This document shows, in pieces, positions 37,799 to 47,912 of a stretch of DNA of 64,000 bases (position 1 is the first letter of the stretch; each line of letters starts with the position of its first letter). Origin of the DNA: Syntrophales bacterium (GTDB lineage: Bacteria; Desulfobacterota; Syntrophia; Syntrophales; UBA8958); assembly GCA_026416455.1 (NCBI GenBank), contig JAOAFE010000006.1, positions 1-64,000 on the forward strand, given 5' to 3'. The notes below the pieces were generated by a model. The model was not told where the DNA came from. It saw only the letters and a list, made by a program, of their open reading frames with translations, and ran no database searches. Position numbers and translations under genes: made by a program.

Positions 37799-38941
37799 TC
37801 AAGGGACGGGGTGGCAGGAGTCTAAAATGCGGCTATAGACGTCCTCGTACTTTTGGGCCGTATACTGCCAGGAGTATTTTAAAGCCGTCTCGTAAGCGTT
37901 ATCCGACATAGCTTTGAGCTGGTTTTCCTGGAAGAGGATGGTGATTTTCTCGGCGATGGCTTCGTAATCGGAGGTATCTTTTATGATAAATCCGTTTTTG
38001 CCTTCCTCAACTAGGTCTTTGGCCCCAACGTGGGAGCTTATAATGACGGGAAGACCACATGCCATGGCCTCTAAAACTACGAGTCCGAAGGTATCAAAGC
38101 GGGAGAGCATAAGGTAGAGGTCACTTCCCAGGTAGTGTTGGGTAAGTTCTGTCTGATTCAAAACGCCCGTGAAAATCAAGTGGTTGCTGATGCCACCTTG
38201 GCTGGCCATAATCTCGTACCTCTTCCAATCGCCCTTCCCCGCGACAATTAACTTGAAAGACCTTTCTTTTTTAGCCACGTAAGTCAGGGCGGAGATGATT
38301 TCCGGTAGGCCTTTGATCTCGAAATTCATGGAGGCGAAGAAGATGATACGCTCTTTCTTTCCGATGGCATACTTAGAGTTGAGATATTGGCGGGCTGAGG
38401 CCTTTAAATCTCTAGCCTCAGGATTGACGTCCACTCCCGGGTGAATGACATAGATACGCTTCTCTTCGATGTTATACTCCTGAAGGAAAACGGATTTGGT
38501 TAGCTCGGAGACGGCTGTAAAAATGCTGTTTTCGCTATTCATCATGCGCCGTTCTACCCAGCAAGTGGCTCGGTCAAAGAGGCTGAGAAATTTTTTCTTC
38601 CGCACCTCCTTGATCCAGAAACGATGAGGAACGCCGTGCAGGGTAAAGACGTCGGCAACGAAAAGGCGGTCGTGACCGTGAACGAGGTCGAAATTTCCCC
38701 TGTGTATTTTTCTATTCACCTGCCAGGCAAATAAGGGTGTGATAAGAAAACGGGGAAAAACGAACCGCCTTATCCGGTGGAAGGTGATGGGGAGATCAGG
38801 TGCCTCACAACGGTGAGAGAAGATATGGAATTCGTAGCCCCGTTTTGACATTTCCCCCGTAAGGCGAGCGGCAAACTGTTCCGCTCCTCCTACTAGACCG
38901 AATTTAGGAATCGCAACGGCAATCTTATGTTTCCTCTTCAT
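37799..38941 (-). CDS. Glycosyltransferase family 4 (LPS-core type)
   Basis: A 380-residue GT-B enzyme. The N-terminal KFGLVGGAEQFAARL and HGHDRLF, and the C-terminal donor site ADMARFDTFGLVVLEAMACG-type segment (here SRFDTFGLVVLEAMA, then GLPVIIS), are typical of WaaG-like LPS glucosyltransferases, including the E-x7-E pattern. It transfers a hexose to a lipid or LPS acceptor, probably at the inner membrane face. The start overlaps the histidine kinase end by 17 bases. The donor is not known. Confidence 0.85.
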   Translation of the reverse strand: MKRKHKIAVAIPKFGLVGGAEQFAARLTGEMSKRGYEFHIFSHRCEAPDLPITFHRIRRFVFPRFLITPLFAWQVNRKIHRGNFDLVHGHDRLFVADVFTLHGVPHRFWIKEVRKKKFLSLFDRATCWVERRMMNSENSIFTAVSELTKSVFLQEYNIEEKRIYVIHPGVDVNPEARDLKASARQYLNSKYAIGKKERIIFFASMNFEIKGLPEIISALTYVAKKERSFKLIVAGKGDWKRYEIMASQGGISNHLIFTGVLNQTELTQHYLGSDLYLMLSRFDTFGLVVLEAMACGLPVIISSHVGAKDLVEEGKNGFIIKDTSDYEAIAEKITILFQENQLKAMSDNAYETALKYSWQYTAQKYEDVYSRILDSCHPVP

Positions 38942-41900
38942 GCCTATCCAGTTCCGCTCTCACCGCTTCTCCAATACGTTTCAACAAGTAAGGTTTTTTT
39001 ACAAACGTTCCCACTCCCAGCTGCTTTGCCATACGCACCCTTTCGGTTTCTGCGTATCCACTTACAATTATCGCTTTAGGTTTTTTCCCTAATTCAATTA
39101 TGCGGCGATAAGTTTCGTATCCGTCGATGCCTGGATCCATGATCATATCGAGGACGATCAGATCTACATCATGTGCCTTCACATATTCCACCGCCTCTTC
39201 GCCCGAAGATACGGTCTCAACTCGATAATTTAGCTTCTCGAGCATTTCCTTTGCGAGCTCCCTTTGCTCTTTGACATCATCGACGACCAGTATCCGCTCT
39301 CCTTGGCCTCGTTGATACATTTCTTCTGTGTTGCAATCTTCTGTTCTAATTGGTTCGCGGCTGGCGGGGATATAGACATAGAATGTGGTACCCCTTCCGG
39401 GTGTGCTCTCTACGTCTATATAACCTCTGTGATCCTTTACCGTCCCCCATACGACGGCCAAACCGAGACCCGAACCACTTCGACCCATTACTTTTTTGGT
39501 GTAAAATGGTTCGAAGATACGGGAGAGATCCTCTTGGGGAATTCCCTCTCCTGTGTCGGATACGGACAAAAGTACATACTCCCCTTTTTCTATACTATCG
39601 TATCCATGCACAGGCCGGTCGAGGTAACAATTGGCGGTTTTTATGGTGACAGTACCTCCCTCCGGCATGGCCTCGATGGCATTCATCAGGAGGTTGGTGA
39701 ACGATTTGGCGAGATGGATGGGTGAGCCTACGATATTGAGTAAATCCGGGTCAAAATCAGTCTGCAGCTGGATGTGGGGATTGAGGGCCAGCAGCCTTTG
39801 CATCTCCGGGGTCTTTAACTGCTCCGTGATTATGTGATTCAAATTTGTCACTTCCTGCACGACCAGGCCTCTCCTTGCCATGGTAAGAAGGTCCTGTACG
39901 ATGGCCGCAGCCCGCTCTCCCGCCTTGAGAATGTTTTGTACATGGTCCCGGAGCTGATCACTTTCGTTCAATTTCATGAGGAGCAATTCGGAGTATCCCA
40001 CTAAGATACCGAGGATGTTGTTTAAGTCGTGGGCGACGCCGCCGGCGAGGAGCCCTAGGGCTTCCATTTTTTCTCCGCGGTGCAGGCGCTCTTCGAGGAC
40101 TCTCTTTTCTTCTTCCAGACGCTTTAGATCGGCAATATTCCTCGTTACGGCCAGTACATGGGGTATACCTTCGATGGAGATAATACGCGCCGAGAGAATC
40201 CCATGAGTAGTGGAGCCGTCTTTGAGACGAAAAACCGATTCGAAGTTGTCGCAATAACCTTCTTTCAATATCAGTCTCGCAAACTCGCGAAAAACCTTAG
40301 GGTCAGCCCACAGGTTTAGGTCGAGGGATGTTTTTCCTATTACCTCTTCTCGGCGATACCCCGTCCAGGAGGTAAAGTTTTCGTTCACGTCGACGAAGAC
40401 ACCATCCTCAATTCTATTTAACGAGGTAGCATCGGGGCTGGTATGAAAGATGAGGCGTAAAAGAGCCTCACTTCTTTTTAATCTATCCTGCGCCGCCCTT
40501 TCCTCTGTCTGATCGCGGAAAATGAGGACGGTACCTAAGATGTTATCCTCTTCATCCTTAATGGGCGAGCCGGCATCGGCGATGGGATATTCGTTCCCAT
40601 TCCGACTGATGAGGAGAGTATGATTAGCTAAGCCGACTACATTTCCCTCCCGCAAAACACGATGCACGGGATTTTCTACTTTTGCCCGCGAAAATTCGTT
40701 CACAATGTTGAATATCTCTGTAATTTCCAAACCTTTCGCCTCTTCCTCAGTCCAGCCAGTTAGCTTCTCCGCGACGGGGTTCATCTGACGTAGGTACCCT
40801 TTTTCATCTGTTGTGATCACCCCATCTCCGATGCTGTAAAAAGTAGTTCGAAACCACAGCTCCGATTCATGTAAAGTGCGCTGGATCTTTCTTTCCTCCG
40901 TTTGGTCGCGGAAGACAAGGACCACTCCCATTATCTCTCCTTCGGAATTCCGAATGGGGGCACCGCTGTCGGCGATGGGGATAACCCGACCTGATCTGGA
41001 TATAAGCACCGTGTGGTTGGCGAGGCCTACGACGGTTCCCTCTCGGAGGACCCGCTCGACAGGATTTGCTATTTTCTCTCCCGTCTGCTCGTTGGTGATA
41101 TGAAAAATCTCAGAAATATGCCTTCCCGAGGCCTCATCTTCAGACCATTCCGTCATCTTGGCCGCCATTTCGTTCATCAAAATAATTTTGGCTTCCCGGT
41201 CTGTGACTATCACACCTTCCCCAATGCTTCTTAAAGTGACCCGGTATCTTTCTTCTGCTTCTAGACGGGAGACCAAATCTCTGTAGTGCATTCGGTAGTG
41301 ACGTTTTTCATTTCTCTGCCAAAAGACGGCGGCTACGGCGACAGAGGCTAAGAGAAGGAAAATAAAGATAGAAAAAATGAGACGCGATTCCGTATGCCAT
41401 TCGCTAACTGCTTCATCCTCGTCGACGATAGCTAATATAAGCCATGGATGAGAAGGAACTTCTGCTTTGGCGACCAGTATCGACCTTCCATCTTCGCCCA
41501 TACCCAGAAACCAGCCCTTTTCTGTACCGAGGGCTTTCGTAATGACATCTGATGGTACGCCTTCTTTCGCTTCGTTGAGGATGGTTACGCCTTCCCCTTT
41601 TCTGGAAAGAAGAATGAAATATCTGGTTTTGCTAACATCCTGCTCCCTCTGAAAATGGGGAGCCAATATTTTTCTGGGATTCATCCTCACGGCCAAAGCT
41701 CCGCCATTGTTTAAAGGAGAGAGGATGGTGAAAATAGGATGGTTTTTCTCATCCCTCGTTTCTATGAATATAGTCTCTTGGTTAAGGAGGGTTTTTAGGA
41801 CCGCTTCCTGCTCTTCGGGATACAGGTATTCTTTTTCGCCAAGAGAGAATTTCACCTCCCCTTTTTTGTCTATGAGGAGTAGATCGGTGTAGTTTCGAAG

Positions 41901-42206
41901 TCGTTGGTAGCTGGCAAAGCGCTCCTTCATCTTGCCAGCTGTAACGGCGTCAGGTTTTGATATCAATGTGAGGGCTGCTCCACGAAAGAAAGGACTTTCG
42001 GTTATTACTTGCAAATCTTTGATTCGTGTTTCCTGCCAGGTAGAGATTTCTTGTCCTTTCACCCGGGCCATAGCAACCAAGTCAGAACCAACGTGTTCAT
42101 AAACTTTATTTTTTTGATAAAAATAGAAAGAGACCCCTCCGGCGAGAATTAGGATGGTCTCGCAGGCCACCACAAACATAAGCCACCGAGGAAAACGAAA
42201 TCTCAT
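38925..42206 (-). CDS. Membrane hybrid histidine kinase (dCACHE-PAS3-HisKA-HATPase-REC)
   Basis: A 1093-residue sensor. It has TM1 at about 8-28, an extracellular Cache-type domain, TM2 near 280, and three PAS domains at roughly 320-700 (two with the segment VVGLANHTVLISR/VVGLANHTLLISR). A HisKA domain carries the phospho-accepting His in GGVAHDLNNILGILVGYSEL, then a HATPase with FEPFYTKKVMGRSGSGLGLA, and a C-terminal receiver with the Asp in LIVLDMIMDPG. ATG 42206 has GGAGGG upstream; an upstream frame to 42416 is an overlong extension. It is divergent from the formate dehydrogenase and may control it; no DNA-binding output domain is present. Confidence 0.93.
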   Translation of the reverse strand: MRFRFPRWLMFVVACETILILAGGVSFYFYQKNKVYEHVGSDLVAMARVKGQEISTWQETRIKDLQVITESPFFRGAALTLISKPDAVTAGKMKERFASYQRLRNYTDLLLIDKKGEVKFSLGEKEYLYPEEQEAVLKTLLNQETIFIETRDEKNHPIFTILSPLNNGGALAVRMNPRKILAPHFQREQDVSKTRYFILLSRKGEGVTILNEAKEGVPSDVITKALGTEKGWFLGMGEDGRSILVAKAEVPSHPWLILAIVDEDEAVSEWHTESRLIFSIFIFLLLASVAVAAVFWQRNEKRHYRMHYRDLVSRLEAEERYRVTLRSIGEGVIVTDREAKIILMNEMAAKMTEWSEDEASGRHISEIFHITNEQTGEKIANPVERVLREGTVVGLANHTVLISRSGRVIPIADSGAPIRNSEGEIMGVVLVFRDQTEERKIQRTLHESELWFRTTFYSIGDGVITTDEKGYLRQMNPVAEKLTGWTEEEAKGLEITEIFNIVNEFSRAKVENPVHRVLREGNVVGLANHTLLISRNGNEYPIADAGSPIKDEEDNILGTVLIFRDQTEERAAQDRLKRSEALLRLIFHTSPDATSLNRIEDGVFVDVNENFTSWTGYRREEVIGKTSLDLNLWADPKVFREFARLILKEGYCDNFESVFRLKDGSTTHGILSARIISIEGIPHVLAVTRNIADLKRLEEEKRVLEERLHRGEKMEALGLLAGGVAHDLNNILGILVGYSELLLMKLNESDQLRDHVQNILKAGERAAAIVQDLLTMARRGLVVQEVTNLNHIITEQLKTPEMQRLLALNPHIQLQTDFDPDLLNIVGSPIHLAKSFTNLLMNAIEAMPEGGTVTIKTANCYLDRPVHGYDSIEKGEYVLLSVSDTGEGIPQEDLSRIFEPFYTKKVMGRSGSGLGLAVVWGTVKDHRGYIDVESTPGRGTTFYVYIPASREPIRTEDCNTEEMYQRGQGERILVVDDVKEQRELAKEMLEKLNYRVETVSSGEEAVEYVKAHDVDLIVLDMIMDPGIDGYETYRRIIELGKKPKAIIVSGYAETERVRMAKQLGVGTFVKKPYLLKRIGEAVRAELDRHEEET

Positions 42207-42289
42207 TTCCCGTCCCTCCTTCGGCCGATTTAAATTTATGGCTATATAGGGAAAAAGGAGACAGACGTCAACGAAATAGAAATTTGCCG

Positions 42290-42318
42290 TTGACATACAT
42301 GATTGGGGCGAGTTAGAT
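42290..42318 (+). promoter_or_regulatory. Candidate promoter of the formate dehydrogenase operon
   Basis: A perfect TTGACA (42290-42295) is followed by 17 bases and TTAGAT (42313-42318, 3 of 6). It ends 26 bases before the fdhA ATG, in the 138-base divergent gap. Confidence 0.5.
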
Positions 42319-42344
42319 AGAGAAAAAAACATGAATGGTGGCAA

Positions 42345-45047
42345 ATGGGCGATAAAATAGAAATAATTATCGACGAGAGAAAAGTGTTTGCTGAACCGGG
42401 GGAAACGATTCTCCACGTGGCAAGGAGGGAGGGTATTTTCATTCCCACCTTATGTCATTATCCGGGTACGACCAATGTAGGGGCCTGCCGTATGTGCGTG
42501 GTCGAAGTGGAAGGGATGAGGTCCTTGGTTGCCGCCTGTGCAATGCCCGTAAGCCCCGGTATGAGGATCAAGACGGATACAAAACGTGTTCGGGATGCTC
42601 AGCGGATCATTCTGGAATTGCTTTGGGCGGCTGGCGATCATAACTGTCTTACATGCGAAAAAAACGGGGCGTGTGAGCTCCAGGATCTGATCTATCGTTT
42701 TGGCATAGAAGAGCCCCGTTTCAAGATTACACCTCCTGGCTATGAAAAAGAAGAAACGAGCGTCATGATCGCCAGGGACTTAAACAAATGCATACTCTGC
42801 GGACGCTGTGTGCGGGCGTGCAATGAAATACAGGTAAACGAGGTGCTCGATTTTTCGTATCGCGGATCGAGGGCCAAAGTAGGACCCGCTTTCGACACGG
42901 ATTACCGGAGTTCGGAATGTTACTTTTGCGGTGAGTGTGTAGATGCCTGTCCCGTTGGGGCCATTACCTTTAAGCCGGCCCGATTTAAAGGACGTCCTTG
43001 GGAAGAAAGAAAGGTAAAGACGACGTGCACCTATTGCGGTGTCGGTTGTCAGATGGATCTCCATGTCTTTGACGGCAAAGTATTTAAAGTATCCGGCAAC
43101 GCTGCTTACGGTGAGCCCAATGGGGGAAGCCTCTGCATTAAAGGCCGCTTCGGTTTGGAATTCATCCATCATCCGGCACGCCTTCGAGTACCCCTGATTA
43201 GGAGAAAGAAGGGCGGTGATTTGGAAGAGGCGACATGGGAGGAGGCCCTTGATTTTGTTGCCCAGCGGCTTAGGGAGATTAAAGAGAAGTACGGGGCCAA
43301 CAGCATTGCCGGCCTTGCCTCGGCCAGAGCGACAAACGAAGAAAATTATATCTTTCAGAAATTCATACGGGGGGTCATTGGGACCAACAACGTTGACCAC
43401 TGTGCCCGTCTCTGACACTCCGTAACGGTAGCCGGTCTGGCTGCCACCTTCGGTAGCGGTGCAATGACTAATTCAATCAAAGAATTGGAAACGACAGACC
43501 TCATCCTGGCCACGGGTACTAATACGACGGAAAATCATCCCGTCGTAGCCAAGATGGTAAAACGGGCCGTAAAGTTTAACGGTGCGAAGCTCATCGTCAT
43601 CGATCCGAGAAAGATCGACCTAGTTCGCTATGCCGATTTATGGCTCCGTCAACATCCCGGTACGGATGTAGCGGTATTCAACGGTCTTATGCATGTAATT
43701 TTAAATGAGGGGTTAGAGGCAAAGGAGTACATCAGAGAAAGGACGGAAGGCTTCGACGCCTTGAAAGAGGTAGTGGCCAAGTATACACCGGAGTATGTGG
43801 AGTCCATATCGGGCGTTCCCGCAAAAGACCTTGTGCGGGCAGCGCGCATGTATGCCCAAGCCCCGCGGGCTGCTATTATATACGCCATGGGGCTTACCCA
43901 ACACATAACAGGAACGGATAATGTAAAATCTGTAGCCAATCTCGCCATGCTTTGCGGAAACGTGGGCATTGAAGGTGGGGGGGTTAATCCCCTACGAGGG
44001 CAGAATAACGTTCAGGGTGCCTGCGATATGGGTGCCTTGCCTAATGTGTTTTCCGGTTATCAGTCTGTAGAAAGTCTGGAGGCACGGGATAAGTTTGAAC
44101 GGGCATGGAAAACAAAGCTTCCGGATAAGAGCGGCCTTACGATCGTGGAGATGATGCATGCGGCAGTGGAGGGGAAGATCAAAGCAATGTATATTATGGG
44201 CGAAAATCCCATGCTTTCGGACCCTGATTTGACCCATGTAGAGGAAGCCTTAAAAAGTCTTGATTTTCTTGTTGTTCAGGAACTCTTCCTTTCGGAGACG
44301 GCCAGACTTGCTGATTGTGTCTTTCCGGTTGCTTCTTTTGCCGAGAAAGACGGGACTTTCACCAACACGGAAAGACGGGTACAGAGGATAAGAAAGGCGG
44401 TTGATCCACCTGGTGAGGCCAAGGCCGATTGGGAGATTATTGCCCAGGTGGCGACTCGAATGGGTTACCCGATGGACTACCACTCGGCCGAAGACATTTT
44501 CGAAGAAATAAGAAAGGTAACTCCAAGTTATGCGGGCATTTCTTATGAGCGACTGGAGCAGGGAGGTCTCCAGTGGCCCTGTCCTACCACTGACCATCCG
44601 GGCACCCGTTTCTTACATAAGGATAAGTTTACCCGAGGGAAAGGTTTGTTTACGGCTATCGAATACATACCGCCGGCAGAATTACCAGATGAAGAATATC
44701 CGTTTTTGTTGACGACGGGTCGTGTCCTGTACCATTACCATACAGGTACCATGACTCGCCTGTCTCGTGGGGCAGTGGAGAGGTATCCCGAAAGCCGGGC
44801 CGAAATAAATCCGGTAGATGCGAGGCGTCTTAATATCGGAGAGGGTGATGAGATTCGTCTTACCTCCCGGCGGGGGGAGGTAAGGGTTAAGGCCACCATT
44901 ACGGAGAAGTCACCGCCGGGCGTCGTGTTCATGAATTTTCACTTCCATGAAGCGCCCGTCAACATCCTTACCAATCCGGCCTTGGATCCGATAGGGAAGA
45001 TACCCGAATTGAAGGTCTGTGCCGTGCGGGTGGAAAAGGTGTCGTGA
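42345..45047 (+). CDS. fdhA: Selenocysteine formate dehydrogenase, NuoG-like catalytic subunit (Sec357)
   Basis: A 900-residue cytoplasmic formate dehydrogenase. The N-terminal 220 residues form the 2Fe-2S and 4Fe-4S modules: [37 protein letters not shown] and [15 protein letters not shown]. The molybdopterin domain follows with [16 protein letters not shown]. The codon after VDHCARL is TGA (43413-43415), and downstream HSVTVAGL completes the active-site motif of Sec-containing FdhA (E. coli FdhF: CCARVUHGPSVAGL). A near-perfect SECIS follows. Frames before and after are in phase, so it is one gene, not two. No partner (NuoF- or HydABC-type) subunit follows; moaE overlaps by 4 bases. Confidence 0.95.
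43413..43445 (+). promoter_or_regulatory. SECIS element of fdhA
   Basis: The UGA is followed by 11 bases and then GGUAGCC-GGUCU-GGCUGCC, a 7-pair stem (43427-43433 with 43439-43445) with one U.G pair and the loop GGUCU. Both loop and spacing match the well-studied E. coli fdhF SECIS. It directs SelB-dependent selenocysteine insertion. Confidence 0.9.
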
Positions 45048-45409
45048 TTGAGAAATGGATTGAGGAAATAAAGGCTTCCTCCGACCCGGACGAATTGGGA
45101 ATGATCGTCATCCACCAAGGTGTGGTCAGGGGTACCAGTAAGGACGGTCGCAAAGTATGGGGGATCGAGTTGACCTATAACCGCACAGAGCTCAATCGTA
45201 TTCAGAAGGAATTTGAACAGAGACGGGGAATCGAAAGCGTTAGAATTTGGATTAACGAAGGTAGTCTGCCCGTGGGGGCGGACATCATGAAGGTCTGTGT
45301 AGCAGGCCGCTTTCGAACGGATGTGTTGCCTGTTTTTGAAGAATTGATCAGTCTCATCAAAAACAGGGTCGTATCGGAGAAAGAAATCCTGTCGCCTCCC
45401 TTTACATGA
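45044..45409 (+). CDS. moaE: Molybdopterin synthase catalytic subunit-like (MoaE)
   Basis: It inserts the dithiolene sulfurs into precursor Z to make molybdopterin, here for the FDH. 121 residues: [19 protein letters not shown] opens the fold, then a strand [20 protein letters not shown]; a lysine near the C terminus (EKEIL) aligns with the catalytic Lys. It is shorter than E. coli MoaE at the C-terminal end. Its GTG start overlaps the fdhA TGA (GTGA), and its end overlaps the next ATG, giving tight translational coupling. MoaD and MoaA are not in the window. Confidence 0.75.
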   Translation: MIEKWIEEIKASSDPDELGMIVIHQGVVRGTSKDGRKVWGIELTYNRTELNRIQKEFEQRRGIESVRIWINEGSLPVGADIMKVCVAGRFRTDVLPVFEELISLIKNRVVSEKEILSPPFT

Positions 45410-46026
45410 ACCGGATTCTCATTGTTTTTGCCCATCCTCGATACGAACAATCACGTATGAACAGAGCTTTACTTACAGCGGCCGCCAGCCTCGAAGGGGT
45501 TTCGGTAAGCGATATTTATGAGGAATACGCCGATTTTAATGTGGATGTGGAGAGGGAAAAAGAAAGACTAATCAATCACGACATAATTGTTTGGCAATTT
45601 CCTCTTTATCTCTATGCGCCTCCCGCCCTATTGAAACATTGGTTCGAACTAGTTATGGAGTTTGGTTGGGCGTATGGCAAAAAAGGAGATAAGTTGAGAG
45701 GTAAAAAGGCATTTTCGTGTGTGACAACAGGAGGAAGTTCTTTGAGTTTCTCTCCCTCCGGGCATCATCGCTTTTCCCTTAGGGAATACTTGCGACCTTT
45801 GGAACAGATCGCTTACCTATGCGGAATTGAGTATCTGCCACCTTTTACCGTTTACGGGTCATACCAGTTGACGGATGAGGAGCTTAAGCGCGCATCGGCC
45901 CAATACGTGGAAATTATGCAGGTTTTTCGTTTAGGTGTTCCGGAAAAGGAGATTATGATGTTCCCGAGCCTCAACGATTGGTTGGAAAGCAGAGGCGCAT
46001 CTAATGCAACAATCCGTTCTGTTTAA
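45406..46026 (+). CDS. KefF-like NAD(P)H oxidoreductase
   Basis: A 206-residue flavodoxin-fold quinone oxidoreductase of the KefF/KefG/YwrO type. RILIVFAHPRYEQSRMNRAL and NHDIIVWQFPLYLYAPPALL are family segments. In E. coli, KefF is the ancillary protein needed for full activity of the KefC potassium efflux system. The gene overlaps moaE by 4 bases (ATGA) and the Kef antiporter by 23 bases, so it clearly belongs to the same operon. Confidence 0.82.
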   Translation: MNRILIVFAHPRYEQSRMNRALLTAAASLEGVSVSDIYEEYADFNVDVEREKERLINHDIIVWQFPLYLYAPPALLKHWFELVMEFGWAYGKKGDKLRGKKAFSCVTTGGSSLSFSPSGHHRFSLREYLRPLEQIAYLCGIEYLPPFTVYGSYQLTDEELKRASAQYVEIMQVFRLGVPEKEIMMFPSLNDWLESRGASNATIRSV

Positions 46027-47854
46027 TGCGATTTTACTTCTCGCCGCGGCCCTAATTTTCGTTCCTTTGGCGAAAAGGCTGTACTTGGGGTCGATCTTGG
46101 GGTATCTCGTCGCAGGCGTGGCGATCGGTCCTTATGGTATAGGTCTAATAGGAAAAGAGGGGCCGGTGCTCATGCATTTTGCCGAACTTGGAATAGTTTT
46201 AATGCTGTTTCTCATTGGTTTGGAATTGGAGCCGACCGGTCTAAGACGCTTGCGTACCTTCATTTTCAGTGCAGGCCTGTTTCAATATATAGCTACAGCG
46301 GCGGCTGTAGGATTATTTTTTCTCCTTGCCGGATTTAGTTGGCCCGCTTCTACGGCCATAGGCCTGGCCATTTCTATGTCCTCCACAGCCCTGGTTTTAC
46401 AAATGATGAAGGAAAAGGGACTGACTCGTTTACAGGCCGGTGAGGCGGCTCTGGCCGTATTGCTTACCCAAGATATTGCCGTGATTCCTGTTTTGGCTTT
46501 GCTTCCCTTGCTGGCCATGAGGACCCTAGAGCAGGGAAATTGGTTCATTTCAACCCTACCGGGATGGTTGCAGACGATGGTTATCTTTGGCGCCATCGGC
46601 TTGGTGTGGTTGAGTGGTAGATACGTCCTCGTGCCTTTCTTACGCTTTATCGCCCGTTCTAATCTAAGAGAGCTCTTAACAGCGGCCGCATTGTTTATCG
46701 TCCTTTCGACTGCTTTCTTTATGAGCGAACTCGGTATCAGTCCCGCTTTGGGAACTTTTCTCGCCGGAGTAGTCCTGGCGGGGAGCGAATTTCGCCACCA
46801 GTTGGAAAGCGACATAGAACCTTTCAAAGGTATCTTGGTGGGGCTTTTCTTCATTTCCGTAGGTGCGGGAATTGATTTCTCCCGCCTTGCCCTCTTGCCG
46901 TGGAAAATAGGGGCCACATTTCTGATAGTCGTAGTGATCAAAGGTCTTATTCTTTACACAACCGGATATGTTGCCCGGCTCACGAAAGAAGAGAGGATTA
47001 TATTCACCGTTAGCCTATCTCAGGTAGGTGAATTTTCCTTCCTTCTTTTTACCTTCATGGATCGCCTTTCCCTCATCTCTTCTCCCTGGACGGATACTTT
47101 CATCTTCATAACCGCCGTGAGTATGATGCTGACCCCTCTGCTTATGTTGGTCGTTGAGCGATTTGTCCTTCCCACATTTCTTTCGGTTGAGGGGGAAGGA
47201 AAGAAATCAGATGTGGTTTATCAATCGAATCCGGTCGTGATAGCTGGTTTCGGTCCCTTTGGTAGCATCGTGGGTCGCTTTCTGCGCGCTAATGGCGTGG
47301 AGGCGACCATTCTGGATAACAATCCAGATCGGGTAGCCTTATTGCGTAAAATGGGTTTCAAGGCATACTTTGGTGACGCCACCCGTTTGGAAGTGCTCAA
47401 ATCGGCGGGCATTGAGGAGGCAAAGATACTGGTTGCCGCTATAGGTGAATGGGCCATAAACGCTGATTTAATCGAAAAAGCAAAGAAGGCGTTTCCTCAT
47501 CTAGTCATTCTAGCCCGCGTGGCACATCCGGTTCAGGCTTACGAACTTATGGCCCAGGGCGAAGAGCATATTTATCGCGAAACCTTGGATACCTCCGTTC
47601 GCATGGGTGTCGATTGTCTCGTTAAGCTCGGCTACCGTCGTTACAGCGCTTACCGGGCGGGACAAAAGTTTTTAAAATACGATGAAGAGGCTTTAAAGGT
47701 CCTCTTCCGCACCCGTGAAGATGAAGAGGCGCATATTTTGACGGCCCGGGAAATGATAGAGATTCAAGAGAAACTTTTGATGAGAGATCGGTTGTATAAT
47801 CCTTCCCTTTACGATCATGCCTGGGATAGCACCGTCAGGGGGAGAGACGAATAA
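46004..47854 (+). CDS. Kef-type potassium/proton antiporter with RCK domain
   Basis: A CPA2-family membrane protein of 616 residues. The first 390 residues contain about 12 hydrophobic segments, with LGYLVAGVAIGPYG and LIGLELEPTGLRRL. The RCK (TrkA-N) domain begins near 410 (VVIAGFGPFGSIVGRFLRAN) and supplies the ligand-binding regulation. It would extrude potassium and import protons, acidifying the cell in response to electrophiles or another signal. It shares its operon with formate dehydrogenase and moaE. Confidence 0.9.
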   Translation: MQQSVLFNAILLLAAALIFVPLAKRLYLGSILGYLVAGVAIGPYGIGLIGKEGPVLMHFAELGIVLMLFLIGLELEPTGLRRLRTFIFSAGLFQYIATAAAVGLFFLLAGFSWPASTAIGLAISMSSTALVLQMMKEKGLTRLQAGEAALAVLLTQDIAVIPVLALLPLLAMRTLEQGNWFISTLPGWLQTMVIFGAIGLVWLSGRYVLVPFLRFIARSNLRELLTAAALFIVLSTAFFMSELGISPALGTFLAGVVLAGSEFRHQLESDIEPFKGILVGLFFISVGAGIDFSRLALLPWKIGATFLIVVVIKGLILYTTGYVARLTKEERIIFTVSLSQVGEFSFLLFTFMDRLSLISSPWTDTFIFITAVSMMLTPLLMLVVERFVLPTFLSVEGEGKKSDVVYQSNPVVIAGFGPFGSIVGRFLRANGVEATILDNNPDRVALLRKMGFKAYFGDATRLEVLKSAGIEEAKILVAAIGEWAINADLIEKAKKAFPHLVILARVAHPVQAYELMAQGEEHIYRETLDTSVRMGVDCLVKLGYRRYSAYRAGQKFLKYDEEALKVLFRTREDEEAHILTAREMIEIQEKLLMRDRLYNPSLYDHAWDSTVRGRDE

Positions 47855-47885
47855 AAAAAACCGCGAACCCTTTTGGGGTTCGCGG
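47853..47885 (-). terminator. Terminator of the LPP20-like gene (bidirectional)
   Basis: CCGCGAACCC (47861-47870) pairs with GGGTTCGCGG (47876-47885) around TTTTG; on the minus strand an 8-base T-run (47853-47860) follows, overlapping the antiporter stop. It probably ends transcription from both sides. Confidence 0.85.
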
Positions 47886-47912
47886 TCTAGGAGAGGCAAT
47901 CTTCGTTTTTCG

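Noticed and set aside
42207-42416. Extra 70-codon N terminus of the histidine kinase
   Set aside because: ATG 42206 has a good ribosome site and begins just before TM1. The extension runs across the fdhA promoter and has no domain.
42345-45047. Two separate formate dehydrogenase genes or a nonsense mutation at 43413
   Set aside because: Both halves are in one phase, the UGA sits in the Sec position of the active-site motif, and an excellent SECIS follows. One selenoprotein is the better reading.
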